NCBI RefSeq assembly: GCF_005502885.1
Contig: NZ_SCMR01000032.1
Coordinates: 1 to 33,540 of the forward strand
From: Microbacterium sp. 2FI
Lineage (GTDB): Bacteria; Actinomycetota; Actinomycetes; Actinomycetales; Microbacteriaceae
DNA length: 33,540 nt
Direction of reading: 5' to 3'
The notes under the pieces are model-generated. The model saw nothing but the letters and a program-made list of their open reading frames with translations, made no database searches and was not told the origin of the DNA. Positions 28,972-33,540 of the stretch are shown here, one piece after another. The position numbers and the translations under genes were made by a program. The stretch's first letter is position 1. Each line of letters begins with the position of its first letter.

Positions 28972-31900
28972 TCAGTGGACGGCGATCAGATCGTTCGCCC
29001 AGCCGATCATCCGGGTGCCGAACACCGAGTCGACGCCCTTGCCGAGCTGGCCCTCCAGCTGCTCGACGACCGCACCCAGCTGGTTGACCTCGGTCGGGTG
29101 CTTGGCCGTCGCGTGGCTCTTCAGCGCGGCGTTCAGCTTGTCGCGCAGGCCCTTCACGACCTTGGTGTCGGTGACGAGTCCTTCCGACACCGCGCGGGTC
29201 AGGTTGTTGCTGAGCGACTGGGTCGTCGCCAGCAGCGTGAACGCCCGCGTGGCCGTCGCCGTGTTGTCCACGAAGTCGGTGGCGGTCGCCTCGGCTGCGT
29301 GAGCACCGGTGTCGAGGGTGAACATGTCGAGCACGTAGCCCGTCGGCACCTCGGTGCCGTCGAACTGCACCGACTGCGTCTCGACGCCGCTGTGCGCGTC
29401 GGTGATCGTGTACTGCACGCTCGCCATGTCATCGGTGTCGTAGCCGGTGGCGGCGGGCTCGGTGAGCGCGATGACCGGTGCCGTGCGATCGACGCGGACG
29501 ACCTGCGTTCCGCTGATGTTCTGGCACTCGCTCGACGCCTTCCAGTCGATGACCCACGGGACGTTCTCGGAAGCGTCGGCGGGGAGCGCGAACTCCGCGA
29601 CCGGGCCTTCGACCGTCGTCCAGCCCTGCGGCTGCGAGCCGAACGGGTAGACGGCGTAGGTCGTGGTCAGCGACTCCGGAGTGAAGGACTCGTCGGCTGC
29701 GGTGAGCGTGAAGGTGTGGTCGATGCCCACCCACTGCACTCCGCCGACGACGGCCTGGCTTCCCGTGATCGCGACGTCCGCCGTGAGCGACCCGTCCAGC
29801 CACGCCGGTGCGGTCGGGGCGTCGCCCAGGTCGGGGAAGTTCATCCCGGGCCGGTACCACGCGCCGTTCTCCCAGTCGCGGAAGATCTCGCGGAAGGCGG
29901 GGCGAGCGATGCACGACTCCCACATCGGCATCTGGCCGGTGCCGGCGTAGTGCGCCTCGTTCTCGGAGTGGTGACCCGGGTCGGGCGAGTTGAAGACCGG
30001 CAGGCGGTCGGCACGCCACGAGTGGTCGGAGTCGATGCTGCGCAGCCACGGCTGGCCGTCGAGGCCGTCGACCATGATGTTGGCCGGGCGCCCCGAGGGG
30101 TCGGCGTAGATCGCGGTCGAGACGCTCGGCAGCAGGTTGGGGCTCGCGTTGTCGGCGATCACCTGGTTGAGGCCGTTCGCGTCGAGCAGCAGCAGCTTCG
30201 ACGTCTGGACTGCGTCGTACGCGGGCTCGAAGTTCTCGAGATCCCACTGGGCGCTGTCCTTGAGTATCGACGCCTCCACGATGGTGCCGTCGGGCAGCTC
30301 GATGTTCCTGTCGCCCTCCAGCGGGTCGTGCAGACCCATGACGGCATCCAGGTACTCGCGGTCGCCCTCTTCGAACAGGTCGACGTGGACCGGGTTGTCC
30401 GAGAACGGCACATCGATGTCGGCCGAGCCGACCTCCATCCAGTACGTCGGGTGCTTGAGGAACGACGACAGCTGCTCCACGTCGAAGCCGAGGGCCTCGG
30501 ACGCGAGATCCAGCAGCAGCACCTTGGCATCGGCGAGCACCGGGTCGAGGAAGTCGATGTCGGGCATGATCGTCTGCATCAGGTCCTGCAGCCAGAGGAA
30601 GACGGCGCCGCCCTCCTCGACCGCCTCGCCGACGAAGTCGGGGGCGCCGAGCATCGACAGCAGGTACTCGTTGATGAAGCCGGGCTTGTCCGAGTCGTTG
30701 AGCCCGCCGAGCGTGTAGCCGGCGACCTGGAGGATGCCGATGCCGTCCTCGCACTTGGCGCGGTCGGTGTCGAGCACCTCGTCGATCTCGCCCTCTTCGG
30801 CGTCGCCGTCGCACAGGAAGTTCTGCGCGTCACGGAAAGTGCCGGCGTCGAACAGCGTGCGCGAGAGCGCCTCGCCGAGCTCGGGCCAGTGCTGCAGGCC
30901 GCGGTCGATGTCGTCGATCCACGCGTCGAGGTAGGCGATGGCGAGCGGGTTGACGAACTCGTCGTCGGCGCCGTCGATCGGGTCCCACGCGCAGGGGTAG
31001 TCGATGCACTGCATCACCGGGATCGAGGTCGACACGTTTCCGCGCACGGTGCCGGCGAGGACCGCCTTGTTCTGGTCAACGCAGTCCTCGGTCTCGAAGA
31101 GGCACTCGGTCTGGTTGAGGTCCGCCTGCAGCTTCGCGCGCTCGATCTGGAGCTCGGCCTTCAGGTCGATGAAGTAGTCGATCAGCGGGCCGCGGTTGGG
31201 CTCGGGCTCCTCGCCGACCGTGTACGGGCTACCGGGACAGCCGTCGTCGGCCGTGCCGTCGCCGTCGTCGTCGAGGCCGTCGCCGCACGTGCCGACGGGC
31301 AGCGGGTTGGCGGGGTTCACGAGCGTCTCGTAGATCCAGCCGGTCGGCGCCGCATATGCGAACGCGGGCGTCGCGTCGTCGCTGAACTCCGGACCCGTCT
31401 CGTCGTTCTCGCCGGGCACCTGGGAGCGGAGCGGATTGCCGTCGTAGCCGGCGGTCGCATCGCCGACGTAGCCCTCGGCGATGACGTGACGCAGCGCGAT
31501 CTCGGCGGCCGTCGGGTCTTCGCCGATGTCGAGGATCTCGCCGACACCGGGGAAGACGCCCTGTGCCACCTGGTTGATGAGCGTGTGCGCCCACATGTCA
31601 CCGGCGGCGTGGGTCATGAACCCGTAGGCGAACGCGAGGATCTGCTCCTTCTCGGCCGCCGTACGGCCCGCGTCGTTCTGCGCGTCCCATGCTTCTGAGA
31701 GCAGGTGGTCCAGCCACTTGCCGGTCTCTTCGGGGTGGATCGCCGACTGGCCGTAGGCGAGGTCGGGGAAGCCGTCGGGGCCGATGACGCCGGCGTTGTA
31801 GGCCGCCGGCTGGTTGCGCAGCGCCGTGACGATCTCCGCACGCACGGCGTACTCGTCGCCGTTGACGGTGACGAAGCCGTCGTCGGTGGCGTCGTCGTAC

Positions 31901-32052
31901 GCGTTCTCCGCGGTGACGTTGTGGGTATAGGGCTTGAAGGCGGCGGCGGGCATCGTCGTGGCGACGAGTGTCGCCACGGTGACCGCGGTGACCGTGACAA
32001 GGCCGGCGGCGAGCTTGATGAAGCTCCGAGGCCGGTCGATGGGGCGAGGCAT
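28972..32052 (-). CDS. Secreted zinc-phospholipase-C-like protein with Ig-like and FIMAH-like domains
   Basis: A 1026-residue exported protein. The signal peptide (1-38) ends MPAAA. The zinc-PLC/S1-P1-like region (about 39-240) includes H44 (KPYTHN), GPDGFPDL (91-98) and H148-x3-D152-x3-H156 (THAAGDMWAH), the metal-site pattern. A calcium-loop segment CGDGLDDDGDGTADDGCPG (256-274) resembles MopE-type repeats. A long central region of unknown type contains several Cys pairs. Ig-like beta domains follow (about 770-940, including VDRTAPVIALTEPA). A helical C-terminus (about 945-1026) resembles the FIMAH domain. It is far longer than classical PLC (about 250-400). The start ATG follows AAAGGAAA. 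It likely acts on lipids or other phosphoesters outside the cell; the substrate is unknown. Confidence 0.78.
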   Translation of the reverse strand: MPRPIDRPRSFIKLAAGLVTVTAVTVATLVATTMPAAAFKPYTHNVTAENAYDDATDDGFVTVNGDEYAVRAEIVTALRNQPAAYNAGVIGPDGFPDLAYGQSAIHPEETGKWLDHLLSEAWDAQNDAGRTAAEKEQILAFAYGFMTHAAGDMWAHTLINQVAQGVFPGVGEILDIGEDPTAAEIALRHVIAEGYVGDATAGYDGNPLRSQVPGENDETGPEFSDDATPAFAYAAPTGWIYETLVNPANPLPVGTCGDGLDDDGDGTADDGCPGSPYTVGEEPEPNRGPLIDYFIDLKAELQIERAKLQADLNQTECLFETEDCVDQNKAVLAGTVRGNVSTSIPVMQCIDYPCAWDPIDGADDEFVNPLAIAYLDAWIDDIDRGLQHWPELGEALSRTLFDAGTFRDAQNFLCDGDAEEGEIDEVLDTDRAKCEDGIGILQVAGYTLGGLNDSDKPGFINEYLLSMLGAPDFVGEAVEEGGAVFLWLQDLMQTIMPDIDFLDPVLADAKVLLLDLASEALGFDVEQLSSFLKHPTYWMEVGSADIDVPFSDNPVHVDLFEEGDREYLDAVMGLHDPLEGDRNIELPDGTIVEASILKDSAQWDLENFEPAYDAVQTSKLLLLDANGLNQVIADNASPNLLPSVSTAIYADPSGRPANIMVDGLDGQPWLRSIDSDHSWRADRLPVFNSPDPGHHSENEAHYAGTGQMPMWESCIARPAFREIFRDWENGAWYRPGMNFPDLGDAPTAPAWLDGSLTADVAITGSQAVVGGVQWVGIDHTFTLTAADESFTPESLTTTYAVYPFGSQPQGWTTVEGPVAEFALPADASENVPWVIDWKASSECQNISGTQVVRVDRTAPVIALTEPAATGYDTDDMASVQYTITDAHSGVETQSVQFDGTEVPTGYVLDMFTLDTGAHAAEATATDFVDNTATATRAFTLLATTQSLSNNLTRAVSEGLVTDTKVVKGLRDKLNAALKSHATAKHPTEVNQLGAVVEQLEGQLGKGVDSVFGTRMIGWANDLIAVH

Positions 32053-32197
32053 GGGGTTTCCTTTCCTGAACCACGTGAGGAACTGACGATCACGAGAGTG
32101 GCGGGCCGGCAGGGGGTGCGTGATGGGTAGCAGGTGCTCAACAGCGCGCGGCGATTACTCAGTTCGCTACTCACCCCGGCGGACAGAAGGCTGCGCA

Positions 32198-32203
32198 TAG
32201 GCT
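32198..32203 (+). promoter_or_regulatory. -10 box for leaderless lactate-monooxygenase-like gene
   Basis: TAGGCT, 6 nt (TTCGGC), then ATG. The rest of the 157-bp divergent gap (32053-32209) has two GAGTA-type direct repeats on the minus strand (around 32155-32172) but no clear operator. Confidence 0.5.
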
Positions 32204-32209
32204 TTCGGC

Positions 32210-33540
32210 ATGGCACAGAGCAGCGTCGCTCCGCACGATCCGGCCGCCGCGCGCGGCATCTCCCGCCGGGCCCAGTCCGAGATCTACCGCGCGGGCATCA
32301 GCGGCACCCGGCCTCGGATTCCGGTGGATGCCGATCAGCTCGAAGCCGCCGCGCGCAAGGCGCTCAGCGCCGAGGCGTTCGCCTACATCGCCGGCGGCGC
32401 CGGTGCCGAGCGCACGATGGCCGCCAACCGCGCCGCCTTCGGGCGCTGGCAGGTGTGGCCCCGGCCCTTGCGCGACGTCTCACAGCGCGACCTCTCGATC
32501 GACTTCCTCGGGCGCCGTCGGCCGACGCCCCTGCTGCTCGCCCCTCTCGGGGTGATGGAGATGGCGCACGGTGAGGCCGACCTCGCCGTCGCGCGGGCGG
32601 CGGCATCCGTCGGCGTTCCCTACGTCCTCTCGAACCAGGCGTCCGTCGCGATGGAGGATGTGGCGGCGGCAGCGCCCGGCGGAGCCCGGCTGTTCCAGCT
32701 CTACTGGTCGGCATCCGACGACCTCAACGCGTCGCTGCTGCGACGGGCCGAGGCATCCGGCTGCGAGGCGATCGTCGTGACCCTGGACACCCATCTGCTC
32801 GGCTGGCGCACGCGCGACCTCGATCTGGCCTATCTGCCGTTCACACGCGGGATGGGGATCGCGCAGTACACCTCCGACCCCGTCTTCCAGCAGCTCGTGC
32901 GCGATCGCGTGAGGCGAGGACCGGATGCCGCGGCCGCCGCCGCACCGCCGGTGAAGGTCACCGCGAAGGCGGTCGCCGCGGGCGTCACGATCGCCCGCAA
33001 GGGGGCGCCGCTCACCGGCGCGGGGCTGCGCGAGAGCCTGCGCTCGCCGCTCCCTCGTGCTGCCGTCGAGACGTTCCTCGACGTGTTCTCGACGCCCGCG
33101 CTCACGTGGGACGACCTCGCCAGGGCCCGCGAGTGGACGAGCTTGCCGATCATCGTGAAGGGCATCGTGCACCCCGATGACGCGATCCGCGCCCTCGACG
33201 TCGGCATGGACGGCGTCTGGATCTCCAACCACGGCGGACGCCAGATCGACCAGTCGGTGCCGACGCTGGACGTGCTGCCGACGATCGCCGAGCGCATCGC
33301 CGGCCGTGTGCCGATCGTGTTCGACTCGGGGGTGCGTCAGGGGTCCGACGTCCTCATCGCGCTCGCACTGGGAGCGACGGCGGTCGCGATCGGGCGCCCG
33401 TACGCGTACGGGCTGGGGATCGCGGGCGAGGCGGGGGTGGGCGAGGCGGTGCGCAATGTGCTGGCCGAGCTCGACATCACCCTCGGGCTCTCGGGTCACA
33501 CCGCGATCGGCGAGGTCGGGCGCAGCGCGCTGCGCGAGGT
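32210..33540 (+). CDS. FMN-dependent alpha-hydroxy-acid oxidase, lactate 2-monooxygenase-like (3' end missing)
   Basis: At least 443 codons, cut by the right edge of the window. FMN-dependent TIM-barrel enzyme of the glycolate oxidase/lactate monooxygenase family. AFAYIAGGAGAERTMAANRAAF and PLLLAPLGVMEMAH near the N-terminus are typical of the lactate 2-monooxygenase branch. VTLDTHLLGWRTRDLD, IIVKGIVHPDDA, the catalytic His in SNHGGRQIDQS, and the FMN phosphate site (VFDSGVRQGSDVLIALALGATAVAIGRPY) follow. A segment rich in Ala, Lys and Arg (RRGPDAAAAAAPPVKVTAKA) makes loop 4 long, as in lactate monooxygenase. It would oxidise L-lactate or a similar 2-hydroxy acid. The start ATG has TAGGCT 6 nt upstream. 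The true C-terminus is not visible. Confidence 0.87.
   Translation, partial: MAQSSVAPHDPAAARGISRRAQSEIYRAGISGTRPRIPVDADQLEAAARKALSAEAFAYIAGGAGAERTMAANRAAFGRWQVWPRPLRDVSQRDLSIDFLGRRRPTPLLLAPLGVMEMAHGEADLAVARAAASVGVPYVLSNQASVAMEDVAAAAPGGARLFQLYWSASDDLNASLLRRAEASGCEAIVVTLDTHLLGWRTRDLDLAYLPFTRGMGIAQYTSDPVFQQLVRDRVRRGPDAAAAAAPPVKVTAKAVAAGVTIARKGAPLTGAGLRESLRSPLPRAAVETFLDVFSTPALTWDDLARAREWTSLPIIVKGIVHPDDAIRALDVGMDGVWISNHGGRQIDQSVPTLDVLPTIAERIAGRVPIVFDSGVRQGSDVLIALALGATAVAIGRPYAYGLGIAGEAGVGEAVRNVLAELDITLGLSGHTAIGEVGRSALRE

Noticed and set aside
28936..31698. 920-codon open frame on the + strand
   Set aside because: It is the antisense of the secreted PLC-like gene. Its translation is Val/Arg/Glu-rich without motifs, whereas the minus frame has a signal peptide and metal motifs.

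Overview
The window is high-GC actinobacterial DNA, most likely from Microbacteriaceae and plausibly Microbacterium. The evidence is strong G/C bias at third codon positions, many GTG and some TTG starts, tight ATGA/GTGA gene overlaps, many apparently leaderless starts, and a heavily over-used GGATGCC/GGCATCC word. I see no rRNA, tRNA, CRISPR array or insertion sequence. The genus call is inference.

Left block (about 1-18.1 kb): a plant-aromatic catabolic island. After purU and a PaaX-family regulator comes a minus-strand operon in the order couN-couO-couM-couL. It encodes an SDR dehydrogenase, an amidohydrolase, a MaoC hydratase and an acyl-CoA ligase, a set that matches actinobacterial hydroxycinnamate side-chain removal (p-coumarate to 4-hydroxybenzoate plus acetyl-CoA). 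pobA (4-hydroxybenzoate to protocatechuate), an IclR regulator, pcaH-G-B-D-C, a tandem-hotdog thioesterase, pcaI-J-F and a PcaR-type regulator complete the route to succinyl-CoA and acetyl-CoA. Two PIN-domain toxin-antitoxin modules are embedded in this block. One (AbrB-type antitoxin plus VapC) lies between the thioesterase and pcaI. The other (VapBC) is coupled by overlapping start/stop codons to pcaR. A shared 15-bp inverted repeat upstream of pobA and between iclR and pcaH looks like the IclR operator.

Middle block (18.2-24.8 kb): a possible gene remnant, a secreted subtilisin-like S8 peptidase, a divergent secreted protein of unknown function, a POT peptide/proton symporter, an FAD amine-oxidase-like protein and a DHA2-type MFS exporter. 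Peptidase and peptide transporter together suggest use of extracellular protein, but they are not an operon.

Right block (24.8-28.9 kb): a COG3375-type GNAT acyltransferase, a cyclase-family hydrolase with an extra N-terminal domain and an altered metal motif, a short Arg-rich ORF behind a structured leader, an enolase-superfamily NSAR/OSBS enzyme, and a lipoprotein. GNAT plus NSAR is the core of the known N-succinyl route that converts D- to L-amino acids. Here a cyclase-family protein sits where an M20 desuccinylase might be expected.

Right end (28.9-33.5 kb): a strong bidirectional terminator, a 1026-residue secreted zinc-phospholipase-C-like protein, and the start of an FMN-dependent lactate monooxygenase-like gene cut by the window edge.

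A pattern across the window: eleven starts have a -10-like hexamer (TANNNT or CANNNT) 6-7 nt before the start codon and no Shine-Dalgarno sequence, implying leaderless mRNAs. In two cases the TAG stop codon of the upstream gene forms the first three bases of that hexamer.
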